From: Marinobacterium sp. xm-d-530
Lineage (GTDB): Bacteria; Pseudomonadota; Gammaproteobacteria; Pseudomonadales; Balneatricaceae
Assembly (NCBI RefSeq): GCF_013283365.1
Contig: NZ_WBYM01000003.1
Coordinates: 1-64,000, forward strand
Length of the DNA stretch: 64,000 nucleotides
Direction: 5' to 3'
Shown: positions 36,379-45,638 of the stretch, piece after piece
Layout: each line of letters begins with the position of its first letter
Position numbering within the stretch: position 1 is the stretch's first letter
Notes under the pieces: generated by a model
Told to the model about the DNA's origin: nothing
Seen by the model: only the letters and a program-made list of their open reading frames with translations
Database searches by the model: none
Made by a program: the position numbers and the translations under genes

Positions 36379-37671
36379 TTAGTTCAATCTTTGATCAACG
36401 CTTGCCGACGCTGCTCGTCGCATCCGAGTCGGTAGATCGCCGGAAAGGCCCATCGCTTCTGACATAATGTGCTGCTTAATTGGCTCAACGCGATTGAAAA
36501 GACGCATACCAACACTGCGCGCCCATTCGATCGGAGCTGGTTGTGGAGCAAATAGACGCCTAAACCCTTCCATCACCGCGCTCATGCGCAGGTTACTCAT
36601 CTGCCTTGAACGCTCATAACGCTTTAACACCTTCGCATCACCGATCGGCTCACGACGCATCTGTGCCTGAGCAATCACGTCGTTGAGCGCAGCGCTGTCC
36701 AAAAAACCTAAATTGACACCCTGCCCTGCAAGCGGGTGGATCGTGTGTGCAGCATCGCCGATCAGTACTCCTCCCTCAACAGCATAGTGCTTGGCGTGAC
36801 GCTGTCTTAACGGAACCTTTTGAATACCAGTTGCCGACGCCACTCGGCCCAACACATCACGCGAACCAAAGCTGACGGCTGCACAAAAGGCATCCTGATC
36901 CATCTCTAATAGTTCTGCTGCATGTTTAGGCGAGGTCGACCAGACCAACGAGACATGATGAGCGCTTGCGGTCTTAAGAGGGAGCAGTGCAAGAGGGCCA
37001 TCCTCTGTAAACCGCTGCCAACAGGTGTGTTGATGAGGCCGAGTCATCTCAAGCGTTGCCACAACGGCATGCTGACCATAGTCCCACTCATGAGTAGCCA
37101 GACCCAACTGCTTACGTGTATTTGAGTGGGCACCGTCAGCACCTACCACAAGCTGCGCAGATAAAAGATCACCATCTTCGAGCTCTATGAGTCGACTAGA
37201 CTCTTGGAATCGCCCCAGTGTTTTAATACGTGAGGCGAAATTGAGCTTAAGATTTGCACGGTCAAGTGCCGCTTTTAATAGACCTAAAACAACCAGGCGA
37301 TTCTCTACGATAAAGCCCAACTGCTTCTCGTGAATATCAAAACAGTCAAAATCGACCTCGCCACGCGTTTCACCGTCCCAGACATGCATTTTCTCATAGG
37401 GTTCTGCTCGCCAGCTAAGAATATGCGACCAAGCTCCCAAGGATTTCAGTAACTCGACTGAGGCCAGTGTGAGTGCACTCACACGAGAATCAAAAGCCCC
37501 CTGCATGAGTTGAGCAGCCTGATCATCAATGGTCGACAGATCCATACCAAACTGATCCAACACCTCAACCTTCAAACCAAGATCCGCCAGTTGAATCGCC
37601 GCTGCCAAGCCGGTCATACCTGCACCAGCAATGGCAACGTCCATTGAGCGAATAGCATTTTTATCAGTCAT
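36379..37671 (-). CDS. ubiI: FAD-dependent ubiquinone-biosynthesis hydroxylase (UbiI/VisC type)
   Basis: 430 residues of the UbiH/UbiF/UbiI/COQ6 family. The N-terminal dinucleotide motif is VAIAGAGMTGLAAAIQLADLG; VVGADGAHSNTRKQLG and the GDAAHTIHPLAGQGVNLGFLD ribose motif follow. As second of two such genes after pepP it matches E. coli visC (ubiI), which hydroxylates C5 of the ring; family members can differ in regioselectivity, so the symbol is by position and similarity. Overlaps ubiH by eight bases. Confidence 0.85.
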   Translation of the reverse strand: MTDKNAIRSMDVAIAGAGMTGLAAAIQLADLGLKVEVLDQFGMDLSTIDDQAAQLMQGAFDSRVSALTLASVELLKSLGAWSHILSWRAEPYEKMHVWDGETRGEVDFDCFDIHEKQLGFIVENRLVVLGLLKAALDRANLKLNFASRIKTLGRFQESSRLIELEDGDLLSAQLVVGADGAHSNTRKQLGLATHEWDYGQHAVVATLEMTRPHQHTCWQRFTEDGPLALLPLKTASAHHVSLVWSTSPKHAAELLEMDQDAFCAAVSFGSRDVLGRVASATGIQKVPLRQRHAKHYAVEGGVLIGDAAHTIHPLAGQGVNLGFLDSAALNDVIAQAQMRREPIGDAKVLKRYERSRQMSNLRMSAVMEGFRRLFAPQPAPIEWARSVGMRLFNRVEPIKQHIMSEAMGLSGDLPTRMRRAASASVDQRLN

Positions 37672-38920
37672 TGGACTTTAACCTCGCTGCCGGAGTATCC
37701 AAACCCATTGCAGCCCTCGCCAATAGAGTGCGCGCCGATGGAATCAAGTCGAGGGTTTGCAATGCCAAGCTTCGACCCAAACGGAGGGCAGGATTAGTAG
37801 AGCTAAAGATTTTCAATGCAGAGTCGCCAAACCCGATCGTACGACTTTGATCTTTTCGGCGCCCGTCAATGAACTCCTCCAACATGGCTAATGCACCAAT
37901 ATCTTGGCCCGCTTGCTTGGCCAGAATAATCCGCTCCGCTAACTCACAAACACCGCGCAAGGCTAGGTTGAACCCCTGACCTGCAATGGGGTGCAGAGCA
38001 TGAGCGGCATTACCAAGAACCACCAAACCACGGCGAACCTGCTCATCAGCCAAGGTTAAATGCAGTGGGTAGGAGAATCGCTCACCCACTCCAATCAAGC
38101 GACCGGCACGATATCCAAAGGCTTGTTGAAGATCGGCCAAAAATTGCTGATCGATCTGCCCCATGCGGGAATTGACCTGATCGTCAGACAGCGTCCACAC
38201 CAACCCCATTCGATGGCGCCCTTCGTGATCCTCGATCGGAAGCAGTGCAATGGGGCCATTTTCGGTAAAACGTTCATAGGCGATGCCATCATGAGGGCGA
38301 TCAATTTCGACGTTGGCAATCAATGCATGCTGATGATAGGGGGTCTGGCGATACTCAATACCCATACGTTGTCTCAGCTCAGAACGTCCACCATCCGCCA
38401 TGACCACCAGTGGTGCTGTTAAGGTTATCGACTCACCATCTTGATCTATCACTACATGACGCTGACCCTCCACCCACTCAACCGATTCAACGGTTGCCGG
38501 CGAATAGAGTTCGACCTGATCGCGCGCGGCCAGTACCGAGCTCATTAACACCTGACCTAACCAGTGGTTCTCGACAACATAGCCCAGTGCGTCGACGCGC
38601 TCCTGCTCAGCACTCATGGTCGTTTGACCCCAGCGTCCTCGGTCAGAAACATGGATCCGATCGATGGGAGTCAGGTGTTCATAGAGAAGCTCCCACACAC
38701 CCATAGACTCAAAGGCGGTTCGGGATCCATAAGCCAATGCGGTAGAGCGTGCATCAAAGCTGGGCTGAAACTGAGGATTGGGCTTAGCCTGCATAGGGCT
38801 CTGCTCAACAAGAGCGATCTTAAGACCTAAGGATTTGGCAGAAGGTGTTAACGCAGCGACTAAACTGGCGCCCACCATGCCACCACCACAAATGATTAGA
38901 TCAAACTGCGATTCATGCAC
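37664..38920 (-). CDS. ubiH: FAD-dependent ubiquinone-biosynthesis hydroxylase (UbiH type)
   Basis: 418 residues, same family as the following gene. It begins with LIICGGGMVGASLVAAL, then MADGGRSELRQRMG and GNAAHALHPIAGQGFNLALRG. In E. coli ubiH follows pepP in the same order and hydroxylates C1 of the ring. Overlaps pepP at the start and ubiI at the end by eight bases each, a sign of a tightly coupled operon. Confidence 0.88.
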   Translation of the reverse strand: MHESQFDLIICGGGMVGASLVAALTPSAKSLGLKIALVEQSPMQAKPNPQFQPSFDARSTALAYGSRTAFESMGVWELLYEHLTPIDRIHVSDRGRWGQTTMSAEQERVDALGYVVENHWLGQVLMSSVLAARDQVELYSPATVESVEWVEGQRHVVIDQDGESITLTAPLVVMADGGRSELRQRMGIEYRQTPYHQHALIANVEIDRPHDGIAYERFTENGPIALLPIEDHEGRHRMGLVWTLSDDQVNSRMGQIDQQFLADLQQAFGYRAGRLIGVGERFSYPLHLTLADEQVRRGLVVLGNAAHALHPIAGQGFNLALRGVCELAERIILAKQAGQDIGALAMLEEFIDGRRKDQSRTIGFGDSALKIFSSTNPALRLGRSLALQTLDLIPSARTLLARAAMGLDTPAARLKSND

Positions 38921-40226
38921 GGCGCATCAATGCCTCTATCTCATCAATCTCTTTGGGTACTGCAGAGGTTAAAACTCGCGCACCCTCTTCTGTTACCAAA
39001 ACATCATCTTCGATGCGAACACCGATGCCGCGCCAGCGCTCTTCGACGGTGTGATCATCGGGGGCGATGTAGAGACCCGGCTCAATGGTCGTAACAATGC
39101 CAGGAGAAAGCTCGCGCCACTCACCCTCTACACGGTAGGAGCCAACATCATGAACATCCATACCTAACCAGTGCCCAATGCGGTGCATATAGAATCGACG
39201 ATAAGCGCCCGATTCAATTAACTGATCCACCTCACCCGACAGCAAACCGAGCTCAACCAACCCTTTAGTCAATATTTCGACAGACAACTGATGCAGAGAG
39301 TCCCAATTACAACCCGGTTTGACCGCGTCAATGCAGGCTTTGTTGGCGTCTAAGACCAACTGATAGATGGCACGCTGCTCTTCGCTGAACTGGCCGTTAG
39401 CAGGGAAAGTCCGGGTAATGTCACTGGCATAGTTATCCAATTCACAACCTGCATCTATCAGAATGAGATCACCCTCATTAATGGGCTGATCGTTGTCGAT
39501 ATAGTGAAGAATACAGGCATTTTTCCCTGCCGCCACAATAGGCGTGTAAGCTTGAAAACGAGCACCCTCAGCCATGCAGTGACTCTGAATAATCGCTTCC
39601 AGTTGGTACTCATTCATGCCAACCCGGCACTGCTGCATCGCTTTAACATGAGCCTCTGCAGAGATATCGGCCGCTCGCTGCATGATGGCGATCTCAGCAT
39701 CGGATTTAAACAGACGCATCTCATGCAAAATAGGATCTGAATCACTCAAAGCCTTGGGAACTTCAGCGCCCGCTCGAACACGTTTAGCCAGATCCTGAAT
39801 CCAACCTTTTACCCGGGAGTCCAATGCAGCATCGCGTGCTAACGGGTAGAACAGCTGATCAACGCCATCGATTAGGCTGGGAAGCTGTTGATCAATCTCT
39901 GAAAGATTGTATGCAGCATCCGCGCCAAAGGTCTCAATGCAACCCTCTGGACCTGCTCGGTAACCAGTCCAGATCTCCATTTCAGGATCACGTGGCTGAC
40001 AGAACAGTACCACCGGCTGATCTGAACTTGGCTTAAGCAGCAACAAACCATCCGGTTCATTAAATCCCGTAAGGTAGTAGAAATCACTCGACTGCCTAAA
40101 CGGAAACTCAGCGTCGGCGTTGCGGCTGACCAAAGAGGCCGCAGCGATAATCATGACCGAATTGTCAGGTAACTCAGAGAGCAGTTTAGCTCGACGCTCT
40201 TTGTAGATTGAGAGATCAATTTTCAT
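38913..40226 (-). CDS. pepP: Xaa-Pro aminopeptidase
   Basis: Metallopeptidase releasing an N-terminal residue before proline; 437 residues. The N-terminal domain is followed by the pita-bread catalytic fold. Metal ligands are visible in LILIDAGCELDNYASDITRTFP (two Asp), MHRIGHWLGMDVHD (His), TTIEPGLYI (Glu) and GVRIEDDVLVT (Glu). It starts at the very end of ygfB. Confidence 0.96.
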   Translation of the reverse strand: MKIDLSIYKERRAKLLSELPDNSVMIIAAASLVSRNADAEFPFRQSSDFYYLTGFNEPDGLLLLKPSSDQPVVLFCQPRDPEMEIWTGYRAGPEGCIETFGADAAYNLSEIDQQLPSLIDGVDQLFYPLARDAALDSRVKGWIQDLAKRVRAGAEVPKALSDSDPILHEMRLFKSDAEIAIMQRAADISAEAHVKAMQQCRVGMNEYQLEAIIQSHCMAEGARFQAYTPIVAAGKNACILHYIDNDQPINEGDLILIDAGCELDNYASDITRTFPANGQFSEEQRAIYQLVLDANKACIDAVKPGCNWDSLHQLSVEILTKGLVELGLLSGEVDQLIESGAYRRFYMHRIGHWLGMDVHDVGSYRVEGEWRELSPGIVTTIEPGLYIAPDDHTVEERWRGIGVRIEDDVLVTEEGARVLTSAVPKEIDEIEALMRRA

Positions 40227-40789
40227 CAGTGCATTACCGGTTTATCAGACTCAGTAGACTCCGCTTTATTACATTCACTAAATAGCAGCATGGCAGCCAT
40301 ACGAACGTACTCTTCCACCTCCATCAGGAGATTCTCGTCCTCTTCGGCCTGGCCGTCCGCCTCAATTTGCGCAATTTGCACCAGATCTTTAAGACCATCT
40401 TGCGCATCATTAGAGAGATGTTGCCCTTGATCGCCAATCGCCATGCCAAAACCTGCTAGGAACCCAGTCACCCAAAGGCCTAACTGCTCTGCACGCTCAG
40501 CCAGAGGTTGCTCATCATCCGGTAGTAAAATGGCCAACTCAAAAGCGGATGATTCCAGCTGTTCTAAAATCTGGGTGTAGAGTGCCATCAACTTTTCGCT
40601 GCTGCTCTCAAGAGCGATACGAGTGATATCCATTTGAGTGACACAAAACGCCTCAAGACTCGCTTTATCAAAACGTTTAGCGGCGGTGAGCTGCCCAACG
40701 ATCGCGCCATGTAACTCAGAGGGTGAAAAGGCGATAGCCCCCTCTTCAATCATTAAATTGGCTAGTTGATCAAAATCTGGCGCGCTCAT
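40226..40789 (-). CDS. ygfB: UPF0149 family protein YgfB
   Basis: 187 residues. An all-helical, acidic protein with the family features LHGAIVGQLTA near residue 23 and LGLWVTGFLAGFG near residue 105. In Pseudomonas aeruginosa YgfB is reported to modulate beta-lactamase and antitoxin-like regulators; the role here is not known. First gene of the ygfB-pepP-ubiH-ubiI operon, divergent from the ZapB-like gene. Confidence 0.93.
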   Translation of the reverse strand: MSAPDFDQLANLMIEEGAIAFSPSELHGAIVGQLTAAKRFDKASLEAFCVTQMDITRIALESSSEKLMALYTQILEQLESSAFELAILLPDDEQPLAERAEQLGLWVTGFLAGFGMAIGDQGQHLSNDAQDGLKDLVQIAQIEADGQAEEDENLLMEVEEYVRMAAMLLFSECNKAESTESDKPVMH

Positions 40790-40918
40790 CGACTCTCACT
40801 TATTACGGTAGAAATAAAGGTTCAGATGCTATTCAGAGGGCGTTTAAGACGACCGCTTTCAAGAGCATTTATTGGGGATGATCCTAGCACTTTGCGGCCT
40901 TTGGAGCTATGCAGAACA

Positions 40919-40946
40919 TTGACCCAATGCAACTGCCTGCTAATAT
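40919..40946 (+). promoter_or_regulatory. Promoter of the zapA operon
   Basis: -35 TTGACC (40919-40924), a 16-bp spacer and -10 TAATAT (40941-40946), 30 bases before the first ATG. Confidence 0.75.
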
Positions 40947-40976
40947 GGTCGGAATTCAAAACGTTCGAGGCAGTCA

Positions 40977-41186
40977 ATGTCAGAAGTAAACCCATCAACG
41001 CTCGCCACCAAAGTGGATCAATTGATCGAGTTGGTACAAAAGTTGGATGAGCAGAATCGTCACTTACAGACACAGAACCTGAAGTTGAAAGAGGAGCGTG
41101 CTCAGCTACTCAAAATACATGAGGGCACCCGTAGTCGTGTTGAATCGATGCTAAATCGCCTTCGTGTTTTGGAGAAAAGCTCATGA
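40977..41186 (+). CDS. Small coiled-coil protein (TIGR02449 family, ZapB-like)
   Basis: 69 residues, almost entirely a heptad-patterned coiled coil (LATKVDQLIELVQKLDEQNRHLQTQ then LKEERAQLLKIHEGTRSRVESMLNRL). This family always sits before zapA and resembles ZapB, the Z-ring coiled-coil partner of ZapA. Overlaps zapA by four bases (ATGA). Function inferred from the neighbour. Confidence 0.88.
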   Translation: MSEVNPSTLATKVDQLIELVQKLDEQNRHLQTQNLKLKEERAQLLKIHEGTRSRVESMLNRLRVLEKSS

Positions 41187-41464
41187 GTAACACACTGACC
41201 GTTGCCCTTCTTGATAAAGAGTACACACTTAGCTGCCCAGCCGGTGCTGAGGCAGGCCTTATTGCTGCAGCAGAAAACTTGGACGAGAAAATGCGTGAGA
41301 TCTCTAGCAGTGGCAAACTACTGGGCATGGAACGTATCGCAGTGATGGCGGCTCTCAACCTGAGTTATGACAATTTGAACTCATCAAAAGCCGAAGCGAG
41401 CTCAAACGATGAATCCAAGCAGTTGATCGATAAGATCGACGCGACGCTTGCAAAATTTTCATAG
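41183..41464 (+). CDS. zapA: Cell division protein ZapA
   Basis: Cross-links FtsZ filaments; 93 residues. The N-terminal beta-hairpin domain (TLTVALLDKEYTLSCPAGAEAGLIAAAENLDEKM) and a C-terminal coiled-coil dimerisation helix (ERIAVMAALNLSYDNLN) are present. The 6S RNA gene follows, the usual gammaproteobacterial order. Confidence 0.95.
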   Translation: MSNTLTVALLDKEYTLSCPAGAEAGLIAAAENLDEKMREISSSGKLLGMERIAVMAALNLSYDNLNSSKAEASSNDESKQLIDKIDATLAKFS

Positions 41465-41505
41465 TTTTTCCGGTCTTAAACCCTTTAATAGCGGCTTCAT
41501 AGGGT

Positions 41506-41511
41506 TATAAT
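41506..41511 (+). promoter_or_regulatory. -10 element of the 6S RNA promoter
   Basis: Perfect TATAAT about eight bases before the predicted 6S 5' end. The -35 (TTTAAT at 41484-41489, 16-bp spacer) is weak. Confidence 0.6.
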
Positions 41512-41518
41512 TAACTCA

Positions 41519-41693
41519 ACCCTGGGATGTTCGACAGTTGTTCAAGTCCCTCGAGCCGATAATCATTTTCCCGGATGCGGGGAATAGGTATTGTGAGCAT
41601 GTCCGCGTGCGGAAAGCCTAATATATCTATACTCGTATCCACTCTGAACCTTCGGGTTCAGGGCCAAGAACACCACCGGCATCCTGGGGTCTT
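41519..41693 (+). ncRNA. ssrS: 6S RNA
   Basis: About 175 bases that bind sigma-70 RNA polymerase in stationary phase. The ends pair as the closing stem (ACCCTGGGATG with CATCCTGGGGT). The family's conserved internal pieces are in order: GTTCGACAGTTG, AGTCCCTCGAGCCGATAAT, TGTGAGCATGTCCG, AAGCCTAA, and the GAACCTTCGGGTTC hairpin near the 3' end. It sits between zapA and ygfA as in E. coli. Ends are approximate. Confidence 0.95.
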
Positions 41694-41699
41694 TTCTCT

Positions 41700-42293
41700 A
41701 TGCTCAGTATCGAAGATAGAAAAACCATTCGTCTTGAGAAACGTCGAGCACGTCGTGCGCTCTCCAGTAAACAGCAGAAGCGTGCTGCACTCTCATTAGT
41801 TCACCAACTAAGAAAAGCCCCCTACTTTCATCGCGCTAAACGCATTGCCGTTTACCTAGCTAACGATGGTGAAATCGATCTTCAACCGCTCATCAAGTTG
41901 TGTTGGAAACTTAAGAAATCGGTCTACCTGCCGGTACTGCATCCGGTTCGACACAATCGACTCTGGTTTACTCAATATCAACCCAACACCTCAATGAACC
42001 AAAATCGCTACAAGATTTGGGAGCCAAAATTAAAGCGCTCACACTCTCCTGCCTGGGCAGTGGATCTAGTACTGATGCCGCTGGTTGCATTTGATCAGCA
42101 AGGTGGACGCATGGGCATGGGGGGCGGTTACTACGATCGAACCTTCGAATTCACACAGAAAAAAGGGTTCATGCACGGCCCTAAACTCATTGGCGTGGCA
42201 CACGACCTGCAAAAGGTTGAGAAGCTACCGATACAACCTTGGGACGTTCCAATGCACGGCATTGCGACTGACAAGGGACGCTATATTGCTTAA
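41700..42293 (+). CDS. ygfA: 5-formyltetrahydrofolate cyclo-ligase
   Basis: ATP-dependent return of 5-formyl-THF to the active folate pool; 197 residues. A basic N-terminus (IRLEKRRARRAL) is followed by IAVYLANDGEIDLQPLI. The ATP/Mg site is VLMPLVAFDQQGGRMGMGGGYYDRTF and the end contains GVAHDLQ...LPIQPWDVPMHGIATD. Follows 6S RNA and is probably cotranscribed from the 6S promoter. Confidence 0.95.
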   Translation: MLSIEDRKTIRLEKRRARRALSSKQQKRAALSLVHQLRKAPYFHRAKRIAVYLANDGEIDLQPLIKLCWKLKKSVYLPVLHPVRHNRLWFTQYQPNTSMNQNRYKIWEPKLKRSHSPAWAVDLVLMPLVAFDQQGGRMGMGGGYYDRTFEFTQKKGFMHGPKLIGVAHDLQKVEKLPIQPWDVPMHGIATDKGRYIA

Positions 42294-42450
42294 AGAGTGA
42301 GATTAGATCGATTGGATCAACCCGGTCACTGCAACTCTGGTTACTAAGGTAACCGTGAGTAGCAGTAATAGGTCTGGAGATTGTTTCATTTTCATATTTT
42401 GAACTGAAACTAGGAGGCTTATTAAGTAAGACCTCAGCATCAGAAAAAAG

Positions 42451-42479
42451 TTCAAAATAAGTTCAAAAAAATTTCAAAA
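42451..42479. repeat. Three TTCAAAA repeats with 11-bp period
   Basis: TTCAAAA occurs at 42451, 42462 and 42473, exactly 11 bases apart. It lies in the noncoding gap between the convergent ygfA and AEC transporter genes. The gap also holds a GGTTAC/GTAACC hairpin (42339-42354). Phased A-tracts of this kind bend DNA; no protein-binding role is evident. Confidence 0.5.
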
Positions 42480-42490
42480 TTAATATCAAT

Positions 42491-43408
42491 TCACAAAATC
42501 AGGCTCGGCAAGGATAGCGCCACCGGCAATGTCAGCATCGATAACAGAGTCTGTGCAGAGAGAATATTTGCAACCAAAGGCGCATCTCCATTCAGCTGTT
42601 TTGCAAGAATATAGGCCGCTGAAGCCGTTGGTACCGACGCAAACACCATAAAAATCAGCAGCGACTCTGATGAGAGTTGAAGCATCGCACCAACCGCCAC
42701 TGCCAGTAGAGGCATAACGATTAATCGAGCAGCAACGCCCATCATCAGCGGTAACCCTGAAGATCGCATCGCCTTTAAATTGATCCCCGCACCCACCGCC
42801 AACAGACCTAGCGGTAAGGCAACCTGAGCCAACAGTTCCAACACCGGTGTAACAAGAGAAGGTATGCCCAACTTAGAGAGGTTCAGCGCCAAACCCAGCA
42901 GACAGGCAAGAATCAGTGGATTGCTCAATATCTGTTTCAACACAGTTAAAACAGAGGGGCGTTTATCGCTGTAGAGGGCAAACACCAACACACAGAGTAG
43001 ATTGAGCAGAGGGATCATGACGGAGGCGATGATCGCCGCAATCACTAACCCCTTACCGGGAATCAGGCTCGCAGCAATAGCCAGTGTGATGTAGGTGTTA
43101 AAACGCAGTCCGCCTTGGTAAACCGAAGTAAATGAAGCCGCACTGAATTTGAAAAGCCTCTGCAACGCGAGTAAGAACAGCGAGCCTAGCGCTAGAAGTA
43201 GTAGCACCGCTTCAATCAACACCAGAGATTCACTGCCATTAAAGTCAGCCGCGGCCAGCCGTGTCACTAACAGGGCTGGGAAGCAGAGGTAGTAGATGAT
43301 CTTCTCTGCGCCGTTCCAAAAGTTGTGATCCACGAACTGGACTCGATTGATCAACACACCTAACAACAGAAGTGCGAAGACAGGCCAAAGGGCCGCAAAA
43401 ATATCCAT
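42491..43408 (-). CDS. AEC (auxin efflux carrier) family transporter
   Basis: 305 residues, about ten hydrophobic helices in two five-helix halves. It begins MDIFAALWPVFALLLLGVLINR and contains the family's mid-protein PLLNLLCVLV and the late FASVPTASAAYILAKQLNGD. Relatives export malate or other organic acids; the substrate is unknown here. Transcribed alone, away from gcvR. Confidence 0.9.
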   Translation of the reverse strand: MDIFAALWPVFALLLLGVLINRVQFVDHNFWNGAEKIIYYLCFPALLVTRLAAADFNGSESLVLIEAVLLLLALGSLFLLALQRLFKFSAASFTSVYQGGLRFNTYITLAIAASLIPGKGLVIAAIIASVMIPLLNLLCVLVFALYSDKRPSVLTVLKQILSNPLILACLLGLALNLSKLGIPSLVTPVLELLAQVALPLGLLAVGAGINLKAMRSSGLPLMMGVAARLIVMPLLAVAVGAMLQLSSESLLIFMVFASVPTASAAYILAKQLNGDAPLVANILSAQTLLSMLTLPVALSLPSLIL

Positions 43409-43501
43409 CAGTTATGCACTCTTGCCAAACAAAGTGCTAGTCTTTGAGACAAATCTAGTAACGATCATGCTTTAGAGCATCCTATCTGTGGAGCGACGAC
43501 A

Positions 43502-44014
43502 ATGAAATCTTTAGTGCTCAGCTTTATTGCTGATGATAAACCAGGATTGGTAAACCTTATCTCTGCAGCCATCTCAGAGCACCAAGGCAACTGGTCTGAA
43601 TCCAGTCTATCGCAACTGGCGGGTAAATTCGCGGGCGTTGTAGTGGTTGATGTACCTACCGCAAACTTAGATGGTTTAACTCGCGCATTAGACGACCTAA
43701 AAGAGCAAGGCATTCGCGTCTCTTGTGAAGTCAGCAACAGTCAAGAGAGTGATACCGAGTATGAAACCGTGACGCTTGATCTGGTTGGACATGACAAACA
43801 GGGTATCGTTCGTGATATCTCCAATACCTTGTCGCTACTGGGCGTTAACCTCGCCAGTTTAGAAACCGAACTGACACCCGGCTCTATGTCATCTGAGCTT
43901 TTGTTTAAAGCCAAAGGTGAACTGCAAGTACCGAAAAGCGTTGATTTAGACAGCGTACAAGCAGCTCTTGAAGAGATCGCATCCGATCTGATGGTCGACA
44001 TCACCTTTGCATAA
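43502..44014 (+). CDS. gcvR: Glycine cleavage system regulator GcvR-like ACT-domain protein
   Basis: 170 residues with two ACT domains: about 3-75 (LVLSFIADDKPGLVNLISAAI) and 85-165 (VTLDLVGHDKQGIVRDISNTLSLLGVNL). In E. coli GcvR binds GcvA and represses gcvTHP. gcvT-gcvH lie in this window but unlinked, and no gcvA was found, so the target is inference. Confidence 0.87.
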   Translation: MKSLVLSFIADDKPGLVNLISAAISEHQGNWSESSLSQLAGKFAGVVVVDVPTANLDGLTRALDDLKEQGIRVSCEVSNSQESDTEYETVTLDLVGHDKQGIVRDISNTLSLLGVNLASLETELTPGSMSSELLFKAKGELQVPKSVDLDSVQAALEEIASDLMVDITFA

Positions 44015-44024
44015 CGAGACCCTA

Positions 44025-44061
44025 AAACCAAAAAACTGCCCGTAGGCAGTTTTTTTGGTTT
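44025..44061. terminator. Bidirectional terminator between gcvR and argH
   Basis: A stem of about 16 bp (AAACCAAAAAACTGCC with GGCAGTTTTTTTGGTTT, one bulged T) has a 4-nt loop. A- and T-runs on both arms allow termination of both convergent genes. Confidence 0.88.
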
Positions 44062-44075
44062 AGCAGCGCCGAATA

Positions 44076-45473
44076 TTACTCAGCGCGTTTCGCCAACTCG
44101 TTTCGACCCGCCGCAACCGCCAAACGAACTTGGTTAGGTGCTGTACCACCAATATGGTCACGAGCGGCCACCGAGCCCTCAAGGGTTAACACTTCAAAGA
44201 CATCTTCATGAATCTGATCTGAGAACTGACGTAGCTCTTCAAGAGTCATATCGGATAGATCTTTGCCTGTTTTAATACCATAAGCCACCGACAGCCCAAC
44301 GATTTCATGGGCATCACGAAAGGCAACACCTGCACGCACTAGGTAGTCAGCCAAGTCCGTTGCGGTAGAGAAACCACGGCGAGCCGCTTCGCGCATCTCT
44401 TCAGGACGAGCCTCAATCGCAGGCACCATATCACCAAACGCGCGCAGACAGCCTTGAACCGTATCGACAGCATCAAACAAAGGCTCTTTATCCTCTTGGT
44501 TGTCTTTGTTGTACGCCAGCGGTTGTGACTTCATCAACGTCAGCAACGACATCAGATGTCCGTAAACACGGCCCGATTTACCACGTACCAGCTCAGGCAC
44601 GTCTGGGTTCTTCTTCTGTGGCATGATTGAAGAGCCGGTGCAGAAGCGATCTGGAAGATTGATAAAGTTGAACTGTGCAGAGGTCCAAAGCACCAACTCT
44701 TCTGACATACGAGTCATGTGCATCAGCAACACGCTTGAAGCAGCACAGAATTCAATCGCGAAATCACGATCTGACACAGCATCTAATGAGTTGCGAGCTG
44801 GCATCGTAAAATCTAGAAGCTCTGCAGTGTAGTGACGATCGATTGGGTAGGTCGTACCGGCCAAAGCCGCGGCACCGAGTGGCATCACATTGACACGCTT
44901 ACGACAATCCGCAAAACGCTCGTAATCACGACAAAGCATCTCGTACCAGGCCAACAGGTGGTGACCAAAGGTAACAGGTTGTGCCGTTTGCAGGTGAGTG
45001 AAGCCAGGCATGATTGTGTCAGCATTGCGCTCAGCCAGATCCAAAAGACCCGCTTGCAGACGCGTGATTTCAGACAGTATCTGGTCAATCTCATCACGCA
45101 TGTAGAGGCGGATATCGGTCGCTACTTGGTCGTTACGCGAACGTCCGGTATGCAGCTTTTTACCGGTAATGCCAATCTTCTTAGTCAGTGCCGCTTCAAT
45201 GTTCATGTGCACATCTTCCAGTGCAACAGACCATTCGAACTCACCACGTTCAATCTCAATGCGAATCTCACCCAGACCTTTAATGATTGCATCGCGCTCA
45301 TCTTCAGTCAGAACACCCACTTTGGTCAGCATGCGTGCATGCGCAATAGAGCCCTGAATGTCTTGGCGATAGAGACGCTGATCAAAATCAACAGAGGCTG
45401 TGAATCGAGCCACAAACGCATCGGTTGCCTCACTAAAACGACCACCCCACTGCTGGTTCGTTTGATCACTCAT
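44076..45473 (-). CDS. argH: Argininosuccinate lyase
   Basis: Final step of arginine synthesis; 465 residues. The start is the ATG giving [15 protein letters not shown]; an upstream start adds 13 unlikely residues. [29 protein letters not shown] and the signature [15 protein letters not shown] (catalytic Ser loop) are intact. It is divergent from hemC, an order I recall from Pseudomonas. Confidence 0.97.
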   Translation of the reverse strand: MSDQTNQQWGGRFSEATDAFVARFTASVDFDQRLYRQDIQGSIAHARMLTKVGVLTEDERDAIIKGLGEIRIEIERGEFEWSVALEDVHMNIEAALTKKIGITGKKLHTGRSRNDQVATDIRLYMRDEIDQILSEITRLQAGLLDLAERNADTIMPGFTHLQTAQPVTFGHHLLAWYEMLCRDYERFADCRKRVNVMPLGAAALAGTTYPIDRHYTAELLDFTMPARNSLDAVSDRDFAIEFCAASSVLLMHMTRMSEELVLWTSAQFNFINLPDRFCTGSSIMPQKKNPDVPELVRGKSGRVYGHLMSLLTLMKSQPLAYNKDNQEDKEPLFDAVDTVQGCLRAFGDMVPAIEARPEEMREAARRGFSTATDLADYLVRAGVAFRDAHEIVGLSVAYGIKTGKDLSDMTLEELRQFSDQIHEDVFEVLTLEGSVAARDHIGGTAPNQVRLAVAAGRNELAKRAE

Positions 45474-45531
45474 CTCATTTACCTCTCTTGAAACTGTCTC
45501 GGTGGATGACACCGCATAAAATAGTGGCGCG

Positions 45532-45559
45532 ATTATAGCACTCTCAGCCGATCTAATAA
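45532..45559 (-). promoter_or_regulatory. Probable argH promoter
   Basis: Minus strand: perfect -10 TATAAT (45537-45532) with a weak -35 TTATTA (45559-45554) and a 16-bp spacer, 59 bases before the argH ATG. No ArgR box was recognised. Confidence 0.55.
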
Positions 45560-45638
45560 CCCGTCCGGACGCTCAATTTAGTAGAGACATCTGATACACT
45601 TAGAAAATTCGAAAAAAAGATCTCTATTTGGAAGTTTC

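Noticed and set aside
42298..42490. Possible small RNA or CRISPR-like repeats after ygfA
   Set aside because: The TTCAAAA copies are seven bases long and lack spacers of CRISPR size; no cas gene is present.
44832..45491. 219-codon open frame on the plus strand inside argH
   Set aside because: It is antisense to a fully conserved argH, has no family resemblance, and its length is explained by codon bias of argH.
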